From the NCBI RefSeq assembly GCF_003293745.1, contig NZ_PTLZ01000004.1, forward strand, positions 215,469 through 279,468: a stretch of DNA of 64,000 nt, in the 5' to 3' direction. The number at the start of each line of letters is the position of its first letter. The first letter of the stretch is position 1. The DNA is from Herminiimonas fonticola (lineage in GTDB: Bacteria; Pseudomonadota; Gammaproteobacteria; Burkholderiales; Burkholderiaceae_D). The translations under genes were made by a program, and so were the position numbers. Below, piece by piece: positions 26,511 through 37,046 of this stretch. The notes under the pieces are model-generated. The model did no database searches, was not told where the DNA came from, and saw only the letters and a program-made list of their open reading frames with translations.

Positions 26511-28199
26511 ATGCGCACCAATTTACCCGTATCAAATACTGAATTCTTGTTGAAGGATGGGATGTCGCTGGTATCGAAGACCGATACCAAGGGGCGCATT
26601 ACTTATGTGAACCCCGCCTTCATCGAAGCCAGCGGCTTTACCGAAGAGGAATTGCTAGGCAAGCCGCATAATCTGATTCGCCATCCCGACATGCCTGAGC
26701 AGGCATTCGGCGATATGTGGCAGACGCTGAAAATGGGTTTGCCGTGGACCGGGTTGGTGAAGAATCGCCGCAAGAATGGCGAGTTTTATTGGGTCAACGC
26801 GAACGTCACGCCGGTACGTGATAACAATCAAATCGTCGCCTACATGTCGGTGCGCAGCAAGCCGAATCGTGCGCAAGTAGATGGTGCGGCCCGGATTTAT
26901 GCGCGTTTCAAGGCTGGGCAGGCAAAAGGTCTGGCAGTCAGACGCGGGGCTGTGGTCACTACCGGTTTGGTCGGCAAGTTGGTGTCACTCAAAAATATCG
27001 GTTTGAACGCACGCATAGGTATGAGCATGGGTGCAATCATCGCGGTCATTCTGGGTTTGGGCTTTGCTGCTACAAGCGCCGCAGAAAATATCACCATGTC
27101 TTACTGGTATGGCGGCGCCACGCTGATTGGTGCTGGTATCGCGGCTTTGGCCTGGCTGGGTTTATACCTCTCTATCGTGCGACCCTTGAACAATTTGATA
27201 GACAAGACGCGCATCATCGCCGGCGGCGATTTTACAGCCGACTTCAAAGTCGATAGACATGACGATATGGGTCAGTTGCAGCAAGCCCTGCAACAGATGA
27301 ATGTGAACCTGCGTTCGGTCATGGGCGACATACGCAGCAACGTCGATTCGATTTCGATTGCTACGCACGAAATCGCTGCCGGCAATATGGATTTGTCGCG
27401 CCGCACTGAAGCGCAAGCCGCCAGCCTGGAAGAAACCGCATCCAGCATGCAACAGTTCGCATTGACCGTGAAGCAAAATTCAGATAACGCGCTTCAGGCA
27501 AACAAGCTGGTGCAATCCGCATCCGAGATTGCCGGCAAAGGTGGCGCAGTTGTCGAGAAAGTTGGCAGCACGATGGATGAGATCAGTACTTCGGCCAAAC
27601 GGATAGTCGACATCATCAGCCTGATTGACGGCATTGCATTTCAAACCAACATTCTTGCGTTGAATGCGGCAGTGGAAGCAGCACGTGCAGGCGAACAGGG
27701 CAAAGGATTCGCGGTAGTAGCAGCAGAAGTGCGCAGCCTCGCGCAACGCTCGGCGAGCGCAGCAAAAGAAATCAAAACCCTGATCGACGATTCAGTGGAT
27801 AAAGTCGACAGTGGCAACCGTCTGGTCAGTGACGCCATGGCAACCATGAACGGCATTGTCGATTCAGTGAAAAGTGTGACCGACATCATGAACGAAATTT
27901 CAATCGCCAGCCGTGAGCAAAGTGAGGGTATCGAACAAGTCAATCTGGCGATCACGCATATGGATGCAGTGACACAACAAAATGCCACATTGGTGGAAGA
28001 GGCTGCGATGGCTGCTGCAAGTCTGGAAGAGCAGACCATGCATTTGACGCAATCGATCGCAGTGTTCAAGACGAGACGTCATGATGCAGGGAATGGCACT
28101 CCAACATCGGATGCAACTGTAGCACTGCATGTAACGATGCCTGCACGCAAGCCAATGCTGATTTCTAATTCGACATTGAAAATATCTGCAGCCGCATGA
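26511..28199 (+). CDS. Aer-like methyl-accepting chemotaxis protein with PAS domain
   Basis: 562 residues. N-terminal PAS domain (about 15-120) of the Aer type, with GRITYVNPAFIEASGFTEEE and HPDMPEQAFGDMW; such domains usually bind FAD and sense redox or oxygen. Hydrophobic segments about 170-185 and 198-220, then HAMP (VRPLNNLIDKTRIIAGGDF), then the signalling domain with the conserved hairpin tip IDGIAFQTNILALNAAVEAA and EVRSLAQRSASAAKEI. The C-terminus lacks a CheR-docking pentapeptide. It probably acts in aerotaxis via CheW/CheA encoded elsewhere. Confidence 0.93.
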   Translation: MRTNLPVSNTEFLLKDGMSLVSKTDTKGRITYVNPAFIEASGFTEEELLGKPHNLIRHPDMPEQAFGDMWQTLKMGLPWTGLVKNRRKNGEFYWVNANVTPVRDNNQIVAYMSVRSKPNRAQVDGAARIYARFKAGQAKGLAVRRGAVVTTGLVGKLVSLKNIGLNARIGMSMGAIIAVILGLGFAATSAAENITMSYWYGGATLIGAGIAALAWLGLYLSIVRPLNNLIDKTRIIAGGDFTADFKVDRHDDMGQLQQALQQMNVNLRSVMGDIRSNVDSISIATHEIAAGNMDLSRRTEAQAASLEETASSMQQFALTVKQNSDNALQANKLVQSASEIAGKGGAVVEKVGSTMDEISTSAKRIVDIISLIDGIAFQTNILALNAAVEAARAGEQGKGFAVVAAEVRSLAQRSASAAKEIKTLIDDSVDKVDSGNRLVSDAMATMNGIVDSVKSVTDIMNEISIASREQSEGIEQVNLAITHMDAVTQQNATLVEEAAMAAASLEEQTMHLTQSIAVFKTRRHDAGNGTPTSDATVALHVTMPARKPMLISNSTLKISAAA

Positions 28200-28224
28200 G
28201 GAGCGAGCGGCCGTGATGGATGCT

Positions 28225-29592
28225 CTATACGGCCACTACCTCTTCTTTGTTCGGTACCTTGACCCAAATCGTCATGCGCACGCCCCAGGCACTTTCAAAC
28301 GAAATGATCTTGTTGATGAGTCGTTCATCGAGAACATGATCGGTGGACAGCAACAAGAAATTATCCTGACCGATCAAATCGCGTGCGATGACCATGCCGG
28401 GTTTGAGTTGGGAAGTGAATAGTTCTACATGCGCTTCTGCCGTTGGGCTGATGACGCCTGTGATGACTGCCTGAAACGCGAGTACGACGGCAGGATCGTA
28501 ACGCTTGCCTTCGCCACGCAGCACCATGTTGAAGGCTTGATCGTCGCGCAAGTGACGTTGCAATAGAGTGCCGTTTTGCAGATTTTCGTAATCGCTGGCG
28601 ATAGCAAGGATGCGGGCACCTATAGGTATATTTTCCCCGGCTAAACGATCCGGATAACCAGCACCATCGAAGCGTTCCTGTTGCCAGCGAATGATGTGCG
28701 CAATGGTTGCCATATCCTGCAAAGGCATCAGCAATTGTTCGCCACGTACTGTAAATCTTTGATATACGCCGAGTGTGTCGCCATTCATTTGATTGAGCGA
28801 GGTCGCCAGCAATTCATCCGAAAAACCGATTTTTCCAATGTTGTGTAATAAGCCGGCGACAAAAATTTCTTGCGTAGTATGGAAATCGACATCCATGCGC
28901 ACTGCAATACGTCGCGCAAGTTCAGCGACGCGCCTTGAGTGGCCAGCCATATGACCTGCACGCATTTCGATCAGGTTCGAGAAAATCTTGATCGTGGTTA
29001 GAAAGCTGGTATTCAGTTTTCTATTGACGTCCTTGAGACTGTCATTGGTTTTATTCAATTCTGTCGTGCGTTCTTCTACTTGCTGCTCAAGATCGTCATG
29101 CGCTGCCTGCAGCGCTATCTCTGCAGATTTTTGTTGCGTGATATCTTGCAGAACCTCAATCGCTCCGACAGTCTGGCCTTCCGAATTGCGCAGTGCCGAC
29201 GCAGAAAATGAAAGCCAGCGTCCAGCTTCACCCAAGCGCGGGAAGAAATCCTCAATCTGATAAGTGCCTTTGATTAGGTCCGAGCGTCGCGGCTTATTGG
29301 CGTAGAGCACATTGACGCTTTGTTCTATCGTGCCGGCCACGATCAGGTCAACCAGCAAAGGCCTTTCATGCGTATACAAAAAACGCCAATGGTTGCGTGT
29401 GCCTACCATTTCGGCCGCGGTTAATCCGCTGATCAATTCGCAGGCGCGGTTCCAGTGTGTGATGACATGGTCATTATCAATAGCAAATGTAGGAACCGGG
29501 CTACCTTCGAAGAACTCGGAGACGTCAGCTGTCATCAGGCTCTGTGCTGAAGAGGAGATCAAATGTGATTGCTTGCCAAGAGGCATTTTCAA
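28225..29592 (-). CDS. PAS/HD-GYP protein with degenerate catalytic site
   Basis: 455 residues. PAS domain (about 25-155; FEGSPVPTFAIDNDHVITHW), coiled-coil linker (about 160-210), then an HD-GYP-like domain (about 215-400) and a C-terminal tail. The HD pair reads LLHNIGK (H250, N251), the HP of the KxHP motif reads FT in VYQRFTVRGE, and the HH pair before GYP is replaced in IIRWQQERFDGAGYP. GYP itself and a later Asp (ASDYENL) remain. With three metal-ligand positions lost, phosphodiesterase activity is unlikely; a c-di-GMP receptor or partner-binding role is an inference. It converges with the chemoreceptor gene, 25 bases between stops. Confidence 0.88.
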   Translation of the reverse strand: MKMPLGKQSHLISSSAQSLMTADVSEFFEGSPVPTFAIDNDHVITHWNRACELISGLTAAEMVGTRNHWRFLYTHERPLLVDLIVAGTIEQSVNVLYANKPRRSDLIKGTYQIEDFFPRLGEAGRWLSFSASALRNSEGQTVGAIEVLQDITQQKSAEIALQAAHDDLEQQVEERTTELNKTNDSLKDVNRKLNTSFLTTIKIFSNLIEMRAGHMAGHSRRVAELARRIAVRMDVDFHTTQEIFVAGLLHNIGKIGFSDELLATSLNQMNGDTLGVYQRFTVRGEQLLMPLQDMATIAHIIRWQQERFDGAGYPDRLAGENIPIGARILAIASDYENLQNGTLLQRHLRDDQAFNMVLRGEGKRYDPAVVLAFQAVITGVISPTAEAHVELFTSQLKPGMVIARDLIGQDNFLLLSTDHVLDERLINKIISFESAWGVRMTIWVKVPNKEEVVAV

Positions 29593-29783
29593 CTTTGTGT
29601 TATTTGTTAATTTTGTTTATATCACTTTTTCACACTATTTCGGTAGCCGGCATGAGGGGCGATAGCGCTGCAATGGCTTAGCTTATATTTTTGACAGGAA
29701 GTATCGATGCGGTAGCGAACGGTTGATGGTGCTGTGACTTGATATCCGTAGTAACGATGAAATTGATTATATGAAACGCTGAT

Positions 29784-30320
29784 CTATAGCTTCAAATCCC
29801 GAGCAAGTTGTTCCATGAATTTTTCATAAGCGACTTGCTGCGCCATGTCATTGCATTCCTTCGTGAATTGATGTTCCCACGAGTTTTCCCAAATCTTTGA
29901 ATAATGCACACGCCGGTCGCCGACTTGCGTCGATATCTCGCTGCGTATTTTTGCATCCAGCCCTGGGCCACCAAAGGGCTTGAAGGCTTCGATCATGAAG
30001 CGGTGGTAAGTGTTGAACAATTCTTGCGAGAAGAAGGGTTTGTAGGTGTACATCGCTTTATCCACGGCGGGTTTTTTTGCCACGACTTCGGCGGGGCTGA
30101 ATTCTTTCCAGCAGCCGACAAAGGACAGGTAACAATAAATGTCGTTCAGCTCGCCGCCTATGGTTTTATAAATTTCGCTGCGCAGACCGGCTGCGCGTTC
30201 GGCGTTCTTGACGGACTTGTTAATGATGATGCCGAGTATCAGGACGAAAACCGGCGTCAGAATGGAGACGATCAATTTCGCTACGTCGAGCGAATTCCAT
30301 GTTGAAATTTCCACTAGCAC
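29784..30320 (-). CDS. Membrane-anchored hypothetical protein
   Basis: 178 residues, not recognised. One clear N-terminal membrane helix (about residues 13-33, KLIVSILTPVFVLILGIIIN), then a soluble, mostly helical domain with several aromatic residues (CYLSFVGCWKEFSP, YKPFFSQELFNTYHRF). It stands alone on the minus strand, 191 bases upstream of the HD-GYP gene and 419 from divergent rhlE. Whether it is conserved or strain-specific cannot be judged here. Confidence 0.6.
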   Translation of the reverse strand: MLVEISTWNSLDVAKLIVSILTPVFVLILGIIINKSVKNAERAAGLRSEIYKTIGGELNDIYCYLSFVGCWKEFSPAEVVAKKPAVDKAMYTYKPFFSQELFNTYHRFMIEAFKPFGGPGLDAKIRSEISTQVGDRRVHYSKIWENSWEHQFTKECNDMAQQVAYEKFMEQLARDLKL

Positions 30321-30739
30321 TCTCCCTCTTTTTACTAAAGTCGCTTTTGTAATTTTTAACTGATGGCAACTTGATAAGTTTAGCTTGGCAGGATGCGCTA
30401 GAGATTCGTAAATTTAGCGGATGAATGCCGCAGCGCAGCAGTGCGGATCGGCAGCAGCCCTCTATTTCCCTGCATTTGGCAGCCAACTCATTGATAAATC
30501 ACGACAATTCATCATCCGGCGTATAATGCAGCCTGTCACTGTCGAGGTGGCAATGGCGGTCGAGATGGTCACGATTTTCAATAGCGTCCTGCGTCTGTGC
30601 ATGCTCCTCGTTTCATCACCAAATAAAACATTCAAATTTATCGAAAGAGCCAGGTCTTTTTCGGATCAGTTGAGCGCTACGTTCTCACCATCGCCAGCTA
30701 TCATGTCGCCTCCGCTTGAGGCAAGGCCTGCTACAAATC
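30321..30739 (+). other. Gene-free leader region before rhlE
   Basis: 419 bases without a convincing gene. A consensus -10 TATAAT lies at 30522-30527, without a clear -35; if used it gives rhlE a leader of about 205 bases. Long leaders are known for cold-regulated helicase genes, but nothing here proves that. A short open frame from 30421 runs into rhlE and has no recognisable product. Confidence 0.4.
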
Positions 30740-32302
30740 ATGTCCGATATTCAGTCAGATAATCAATCCGATATTCAGCCGCCAGTCCATGTGACGGTTG
30801 CATCCGATGCGCCGCCAGCCATCCGTTTTGCAGACTTGGGTCTTGCCCCGGAAATTTTGCGCGCTCTGAACGATCAGGGTTATGTGCATCCGACGCCTAT
30901 CCAGGCTGAAGCAATTCCTATCGTGCTCAAGGGCATAGACTTGATGGGCGCGGCACAAACCGGTACCGGTAAAACCGCAGGCTTCTCGCTGCCTATCATT
31001 CAGTTATTGCTGGCGCACGCCAGCACCAGCGCATCGCCTGCGCGTCATCCTGTGCGCGCATTGATCCTGACGCCGACACGCGAACTGGCCGATCAGGTTG
31101 CCGCCAACGTCAAAGCTTATTGCCGTCACACCCCATTGCGTTCGCTGGTTGTATTTGGCGGCATGGACATGGCACCGCAAACCGCAGCCTTGCGTAATGG
31201 TGTGGAAATCGTCATCGCCACGCCGGGTCGTTTGCTCGATCACGTACAGCAAAAAACCATCAACCTGTCGCAGACGCAAATTCTGGTGATGGATGAAGCC
31301 GATCGTATGCTGGACATGGGCTTTTTGCCCGACCTGCAACGCATCATCAACCTGTTGCCTAAGAAGCGTCAGAACCTGATGTTTTCCGCGACCTTCTCGA
31401 CAGAGATCAAGAAGCTGGCTGCGACCTTCCTGAAAGATCCGGTCACGATCGAAGTCGCGCGCAGCAATGCGACGGCCGAGAATGTGACGCAAATTGTTTA
31501 CAAGGTCGAAGAAGAAGCGAAGCGCGATGCGGTGTCTTACATCATCCGTCAGCGCGGCTTGAAGCAGGTCATCGTTTTCTCGAATACCAAAATCGGCGCA
31601 TCACGTCTGGCGCGCCAACTGGAAAACGAAGGCGTCAAAGCTTCAGCTATCCACGGCGACAAAACCCAATCGGAGCGTATGCAAGCGCTGGAAGCATTCA
31701 AGAACGGTTCGATAGAAGTGCTGGTCGCAACTGACGTTGCAGCGCGCGGCCTGGACATCGCCGAGCTGCCTTGCGTGATCAACTTCGACTTGCCGTACAA
31801 CGCAGAAGATTATGTGCATCGTATCGGTCGTACCGGTCGTGCAGGTGCATCGGGCGATGCGATTTCCTTGTTCTCGGACAAGGATGCGCGTCTGCTGGTC
31901 GATATCGAAAAGATGATCAAGCATACGTTTATACCGGCGGAACTGGTTGGCTTTACTCCGTCATCTGCGCGCAGTAATGAGCGTGGTGGCGAACGTAACA
32001 ACGATCGTAATGACCGCAGCAGCGATCGTCGGCCGCAAGAGCGCAGCCCGCGTCGTGAAGAATCTTTCGCTCGCCCGCCACGTGAACCACGTGAAGTAGA
32101 GCGCAGCGGCGGCGCAGCATCAAATGGTAGTCGCAGTGCTTATGCAGCTTCACCGCGTAAAGAAAAGATTGATCCTTTTTTCACCAAACCTTACGAGCCT
32201 TCAGTGTCGTCGGTACGTGAAAGCAAGCCAGCAGAGCAAGCTGCAGCCAAGCCGCAGAAGCACAAGATGGCAGCGTTGTTGGGCGGCATGCCTAAGCGTT
32301 AA
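30740..32302 (+). CDS. rhlE: DEAD-box ATP-dependent RNA helicase, RhlE type
   Basis: 520 residues. Motifs in order: Q motif (FADLGLAPEILRALNDQGY, TPIQ), Walker A AQTGTGKTA, PTRELA, TPGR, DEAD at about residue 185 (VMDEADRMLDMGF), SAT (FSATFS), then the second RecA domain with ATDVAARGLDI and HRIGRTGR. The tail from about 405 is rich in Arg/Asp/Ser/Glu (ERGGERNNDRNDRSSD) and probably disordered RNA-binding. It unwinds RNA in ribosome assembly or decay. The ATG is preferred to an in-frame TTG at 30716. Ends in a bidirectional terminator. Confidence 0.93.
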   Translation: MSDIQSDNQSDIQPPVHVTVASDAPPAIRFADLGLAPEILRALNDQGYVHPTPIQAEAIPIVLKGIDLMGAAQTGTGKTAGFSLPIIQLLLAHASTSASPARHPVRALILTPTRELADQVAANVKAYCRHTPLRSLVVFGGMDMAPQTAALRNGVEIVIATPGRLLDHVQQKTINLSQTQILVMDEADRMLDMGFLPDLQRIINLLPKKRQNLMFSATFSTEIKKLAATFLKDPVTIEVARSNATAENVTQIVYKVEEEAKRDAVSYIIRQRGLKQVIVFSNTKIGASRLARQLENEGVKASAIHGDKTQSERMQALEAFKNGSIEVLVATDVAARGLDIAELPCVINFDLPYNAEDYVHRIGRTGRAGASGDAISLFSDKDARLLVDIEKMIKHTFIPAELVGFTPSSARSNERGGERNNDRNDRSSDRRPQERSPRREESFARPPREPREVERSGGAASNGSRSAYAASPRKEKIDPFFTKPYEPSVSSVRESKPAEQAAAKPQKHKMAALLGGMPKR

Positions 32303-32317
32303 ATCGTCGCTGTTGGG

Positions 32318-32355
32318 CCAATAAAAAAGGACGCTTAGGCGTCCTTTTTTATTGG
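32318..32355. terminator. Bidirectional terminator between rhlE and gluQ
   Basis: Perfect 17-base stem with TTAG loop; A-run on one side and T-run on the other, so it serves both converging genes. Confidence 0.93.
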
Positions 32356-32360
32356 CAATT

Positions 32361-33248
32361 TTAATCGCCGAACCTTCTTTTCCAATCAGCGATGGCCTTT
32401 TGCCAGAACTCTGCAATCGAATCTGCGTGATCGATCTGTAATTGCATGAAGCGCGCTGCGCGCAATAACTCGCTCAAAGGATTGTTCAGATCGAGCGCTT
32501 GCGCTCCGGTTTGCTTTGATAATTTTTCCCCGACTTCATTCAACACAACCGGCACATGCATGTAATGCGGTGTTGGCAAATCTAGCAGGCGTTGCAGATA
32601 GATTTGCCGCCCTGTGGATTCGAGTAAATCTGTGCCGCGCACAACATGCGTCACGCCTTGGGCGGCGTCGTCCACCACGACTGCCAGTTGATACGCCCAG
32701 TATCCGTCTGCACGCTTTAAAACAAAATCGCCGACTTCAGTTGCCAAATGCTGGGTCAATGGGCCTAGCCATCTATCGTTGAAGGTAATCGTTTCATTAT
32801 TCTCGTTTGATGCAGGAACGCGTACGCGCAAGGTGCGTGCAATCCTGCCCACACTCACTCCGTTGCGACATGTTCCTGGATAAATCGCAGCGCCATCGGC
32901 GGCAATGCCGAGACGCGAATCGGCAATTTCCTTGCGCGTGCAAGCGCATGCATAGGTATGCCCTGCCAGCTTGTCGAAGGCGGCTTGATACAGCGGCTTG
33001 CGCTGGCTTTGAATGACAAGTTCACCATCATGTTGCATACCGAAGATGGCGAGTGCTTGCATGATGCTTTCTGTTGCGCCGGGCACGGTGCGCATCTCGT
33101 CGATGTCTTCTATGCGCACCAGCCATAGGCCTTGATGCGCCTTGGCGTCGAGATAACTAGCCATCGCTGCGACTAGTGAGCCTGCGTGCAAAGGTCCGCT
33201 GGGGGAGGGGGCGAAACGGCCTATGTATTGGTTTAATGGGTTAGCCAT
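32361..33248 (-). CDS. gluQ: Glutamyl-Q tRNA(Asp) synthetase
   Basis: 295 residues, a truncated glutamyl-tRNA synthetase lacking the anticodon-binding domain. It attaches glutamate to queuosine in the wobble position of tRNA-Asp. Signature RFAPSPSGPLHAGSLVAAM (HAGS = HIGH) near the N-terminus, four zinc-type Cys/Tyr positions around YACACTRKEI, and KLSKQ as the KMSKS equivalent near residue 236. It starts three bases after the stop of a LysR gene on the same strand, so the two may be co-transcribed. Confidence 0.93.
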   Translation of the reverse strand: MANPLNQYIGRFAPSPSGPLHAGSLVAAMASYLDAKAHQGLWLVRIEDIDEMRTVPGATESIMQALAIFGMQHDGELVIQSQRKPLYQAAFDKLAGHTYACACTRKEIADSRLGIAADGAAIYPGTCRNGVSVGRIARTLRVRVPASNENNETITFNDRWLGPLTQHLATEVGDFVLKRADGYWAYQLAVVVDDAAQGVTHVVRGTDLLESTGRQIYLQRLLDLPTPHYMHVPVVLNEVGEKLSKQTGAQALDLNNPLSELLRAARFMQLQIDHADSIAEFWQKAIADWKRRFGD

Positions 33249-33251
33249 TAC

Positions 33252-34169
33252 TTACTCCGCCAGTAATTTTCGTTGGACGTCTGGATCGGCCAGCTTTGCT
33301 AAAAACCATTTCAGGCATTTGCCACGTGAGTCTGTGCGCCATGCGTATTGCAACGCGCCGTCGGGTTTGGTTTCATTGGTTTGCTTCTCTATCAGTGCGC
33401 CGGTATCGAAATACGGTTGTGCCCATTTCCGCGGTAAATGGCCGCAACCCAGGCCGGCAACTTGCGCCGCCAGTTTGTCGCGCACGGTTGGTACTGTCAG
33501 CGTTGATTGTCCTGTCAGCAAGCCAGATGTAATACGCGGTAGCATGCGGCCGCTGTCGCCGACCGAGATCGCACGGTGTTGTTGCACGACGCTCGCTGAT
33601 AGTGGCTCATCCAGTTTTGCCAGCGGATGGGTAGGCGCGACGGCGAATACCCAATCGACTTCGCCCATAGGCTTGGCGCGAAAGCCGCCTGAGCCGCGCA
33701 CCAGATCCGGGCCGTCATACGAAATACCGATGGCGAGATCGGCTTCACCATTGATCAGTTTTTCCCAAGTGCCGGACAGTACTTCGGTGGAGAAGCGCAA
33801 CTGCGTGCCTGAACTTTGCAGGTCGCATTCATTAATTAATGGAATCATTTTTTCATAAGGAATCAAGGCATCGAGCACGATGCGTAACTCGACTTCCCAA
33901 CCGCTGGCGGTGCGCTTGACGCGCTGCTCAAGTTCGTCGGCGGCGCGCAACAGATGGCGGCCTTCGGTCAGTAATTCCTGTCCGGCTGCAGTCAGCTTTG
34001 CTCTATGGCCGCGCCTGTCGAACAACAGCACGTCCAGATCTTCTTCCAGTTTGCGCACGCTATAGGTCAGCGCAGACGGTACGCGATCAAGCGCTACCGC
34101 TGCCGCACCGAAGCTGCCTTTACGGTCTATGGTGTCGAGGATGCGTATCGCTTCCAGCGTCAAATTCAT
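33252..34169 (-). CDS. LysR-family regulator divergent from pirin gene
   Basis: 305 residues from this ATG (a TTG four codons upstream is possible). Winged helix with RKGSFGAAAVALDRVPSALT and LEEDLDVLLFDRRGHRAKLT; effector domain from about 92. This resembles the YhaJ-like branch by eye. A perfect dyad with T-N11-A geometry sits 14 bases before its start, in the intergenic region shared with the pirin gene. Control of the pirin gene and of itself is the simplest reading. Confidence 0.92.
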   Translation of the reverse strand: MNLTLEAIRILDTIDRKGSFGAAAVALDRVPSALTYSVRKLEEDLDVLLFDRRGHRAKLTAAGQELLTEGRHLLRAADELEQRVKRTASGWEVELRIVLDALIPYEKMIPLINECDLQSSGTQLRFSTEVLSGTWEKLINGEADLAIGISYDGPDLVRGSGGFRAKPMGEVDWVFAVAPTHPLAKLDEPLSASVVQQHRAISVGDSGRMLPRITSGLLTGQSTLTVPTVRDKLAAQVAGLGCGHLPRKWAQPYFDTGALIEKQTNETKPDGALQYAWRTDSRGKCLKWFLAKLADPDVQRKLLAE

Positions 34170-34182
34170 GGTGAAATCCAAT

Positions 34183-34199
34183 ATTCAAATTATTTGAAT
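34183..34199. promoter_or_regulatory. Candidate LysR box between LysR and pirin genes
   Basis: ATTCAAAT (34183-34190), centre T, ATTTGAAT (34192-34199): perfect 8-base dyad containing TCAAATTATTTGA, the T-N11-A form of a LysR site. Confidence 0.6.
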
Positions 34200-34306
34200 G
34201 ACTTGTACGCAATTATGCCCTTATTCGATGAGTTTTGATCATCTATAGTTACATCCATAGGTTGAAGCCTAAGTCATACAATAAAACTCACCGAAAGGAA
34301 CATATC

Positions 34307-35008
34307 ATGTTTGAAATTCGTAAAAGTACAGATCGCGGCCACGCTAATCACGGTTGGCTCGACTCGTATCACAGCTTCTCGTTCGGTGAATATTACGACG
34401 AACAACACATGGGTTTTGGCCCGCTGCGCGTGATCAATGAAGATCGCGTCAATGCTGGTGGCGGCTTCGGCACCCATGGTCATCGCGATATGGAAATCAT
34501 CAGCTATGTGCTGGATGGCGAACTGGCGCACAAAGACAGTATGGGTACTGGCAGCGTGATTCGTCCTGGTGATGTGCAAAGAATGAGTGCTGGTAGCGGC
34601 GTACGCCATTCGGAATTCAATCACGCAAAAGATCAGACCACGCATTTTCTGCAAATCTGGATCCAGCCTAATGTGAAGGGTATTCCACCTAGCTATGAAG
34701 AGAAAAATTTCTCGGCGGAAGAAAAACGCGGTCGCCTGCGTTTGATTGCCAGCTCGGATGGTGAAGACGGTTCCGTGCTGATTCATCAGGATGCAAAGCT
34801 GTATGCAGGTTTGTTCGATGGTGCTGAAACGGCATCGCTGACTATCGCCGCCGGACGTCTTGCGTATATTCACGTCGCACGTGGTGCAGTGACCGTGAAT
34901 GGCGTTGAGCTGAAAACGGGTGATGCAGTGAAATTGTCGGATGTCGCGACTGTCGATATCAGTAATGGTCAGCAGGCAGAAGTGTTGGTGTTTGATCTGG
35001 TGCGATAA
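34307..35008 (+). CDS. Pirin family protein (bicupin, YhaK/YhhW type)
   Basis: 233 residues. Pirin N-terminal cupin with the metal-binding motif FGTHGHRDMEI (two His) about residues 50-60 and a second His/Glu set in SGVRHSEFNH about 97-106; C-terminal cupin from about 140. Bacterial members include quercetin dioxygenases and proteins of unknown role; the substrate is not predictable here. GAAAGGA lies seven bases before the ATG. Divergent from a LysR regulator, bidirectional terminator downstream. Confidence 0.92.
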   Translation: MFEIRKSTDRGHANHGWLDSYHSFSFGEYYDEQHMGFGPLRVINEDRVNAGGGFGTHGHRDMEIISYVLDGELAHKDSMGTGSVIRPGDVQRMSAGSGVRHSEFNHAKDQTTHFLQIWIQPNVKGIPPSYEEKNFSAEEKRGRLRLIASSDGEDGSVLIHQDAKLYAGLFDGAETASLTIAAGRLAYIHVARGAVTVNGVELKTGDAVKLSDVATVDISNGQQAEVLVFDLVR

Positions 35009-35025
35009 GCTCGCATCAGTGATAT

Positions 35026-35061
35026 AAAAAAGCGCGGCATCCAAAAGATGCCGCGCTTTTT
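35026..35061. terminator. Bidirectional terminator between pirin gene and kdsA
   Basis: Stem of AAAAAGCGCGGCATC against its complement, loop CAAAA, A-run and T-run on opposite sides. Confidence 0.92.
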
Positions 35062-35084
35062 ATTTGACTCAAATCAATTAGAAA

Positions 35085-35945
<861 letters not shown>

Positions 35946-36839
35946 TTAAAGAGAGTTGAGTGCGGCTGTTGCTTGCGAATTTTCGCTTGAAGCTTGCTCA
36001 CTTACTGATGCGCAGTGCGGGCAGGATTTGCCCGCACTGAATAATGGCGACAATTGTTCGCGCGGTGACACAGTCGCGTCGCAATGCGCGCACTGTACCG
36101 GCAAGCTCGGTTCCAGTCGTGGATTGAGTGCGGTGCGATGATCGAATACGAAGCAGTCGCCAGTGTAATGATCGCCGCCGACTTCTTCAAAATATTTCAG
36201 GATGCCGCCATCGAGTTGATAGACGCTGTTGTAGCCGACATCTTTCATATAGATCGCAGCTTTTTCACAGCGTATGCCGCCTGTGCAGAACGTAACAACA
36301 GTCTTGTCGTTCAAGGCATCTTTATTTTTAGCGACAATCTCGGGGAATTCGCTGAATTTATCTATACGATAATCGATGGTGTTGTCGAAGGTGCCGACAT
36401 CAACTTCAAATGCATTGCGCGTATCCATCATGATGACCGGTTTGCCGTCGTCGTCATGACCTTGATCCAGCCAGCGCTTCAGTGTGGTCGCGGCTACGGA
36501 CGGCGCGCGGCCTTCTTCCGGTTTGATTAGTGGATGCTTCATCGTAATGATTTCGCGCTTCAGCTTGACCAGCATGTATTTGAAGGGCTGGTCTTCGGAA
36601 TAGCTTTCTTTCACTTCCAGATCGGCAAAGCGCGCATCGGCCCGTACCCATGCAAGAAAACTGTCTATGTCCGAGCGTGTTCCAGCCAGAAAAAGATTAA
36701 TGCCTTCCGGGCTGAGCAGAACGGTGCCTTTTAGCGACAATTGATTGCACTTGGCGATAAATTCCGGGCGCTTGTCTGCCGTATCGTCAAAGCTGATGAA
36801 TTTATAGGCGGCGATATTAACGAAAGATGTGGATTGCAT
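35946..36839 (-). CDS. trhO: Rhodanese-domain tRNA uridine-34 hydroxylase (TrhO, UPF0176)
   Basis: 297 residues. N-terminal acylphosphatase-like domain (about 1-110, [19 protein letters not shown]), then a rhodanese domain (about 125-225) with the catalytic Cys in [11 protein letters not shown], and a Cys-rich tail ([17 protein letters not shown]) that may bind zinc. TrhO makes 5-hydroxyuridine at position 34 of tRNAs. The start is at the conserved N-terminus; the frame stays open upstream into dnaE antisense but shows no homology. Probably co-transcribed with kdsA. Confidence 0.92.
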   Translation of the reverse strand: MQSTSFVNIAAYKFISFDDTADKRPEFIAKCNQLSLKGTVLLSPEGINLFLAGTRSDIDSFLAWVRADARFADLEVKESYSEDQPFKYMLVKLKREIITMKHPLIKPEEGRAPSVAATTLKRWLDQGHDDDGKPVIMMDTRNAFEVDVGTFDNTIDYRIDKFSEFPEIVAKNKDALNDKTVVTFCTGGIRCEKAAIYMKDVGYNSVYQLDGGILKYFEEVGGDHYTGDCFVFDHRTALNPRLEPSLPVQCAHCDATVSPREQLSPLFSAGKSCPHCASVSEQASSENSQATAALNSL

Positions 36840-37046
36840 GCTTGCTTCTTGAGGTGATTGCTCTTGTAAAGAGGACAATGTTCTACTGCTCATGGCCGGC
36901 TTTTTTGCGCTTGGTCCCGACGATAAATTGAACAAAAACGGCCGGGAACGGGATGCAGCAAGGCATGAACAAGTCGACATTATAAACTTCGCATTCAGGA
37001 ATGCTGAAATGTCTGTTGAAAGGAGTGGTCGCGGTAGAATACGGCC

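Noticed and set aside
30421..30762. Open frame of 113 codons before rhlE
   Set aside because: Overlaps the rhlE start in another frame, contains the candidate promoter and has no domain or ribosome site.
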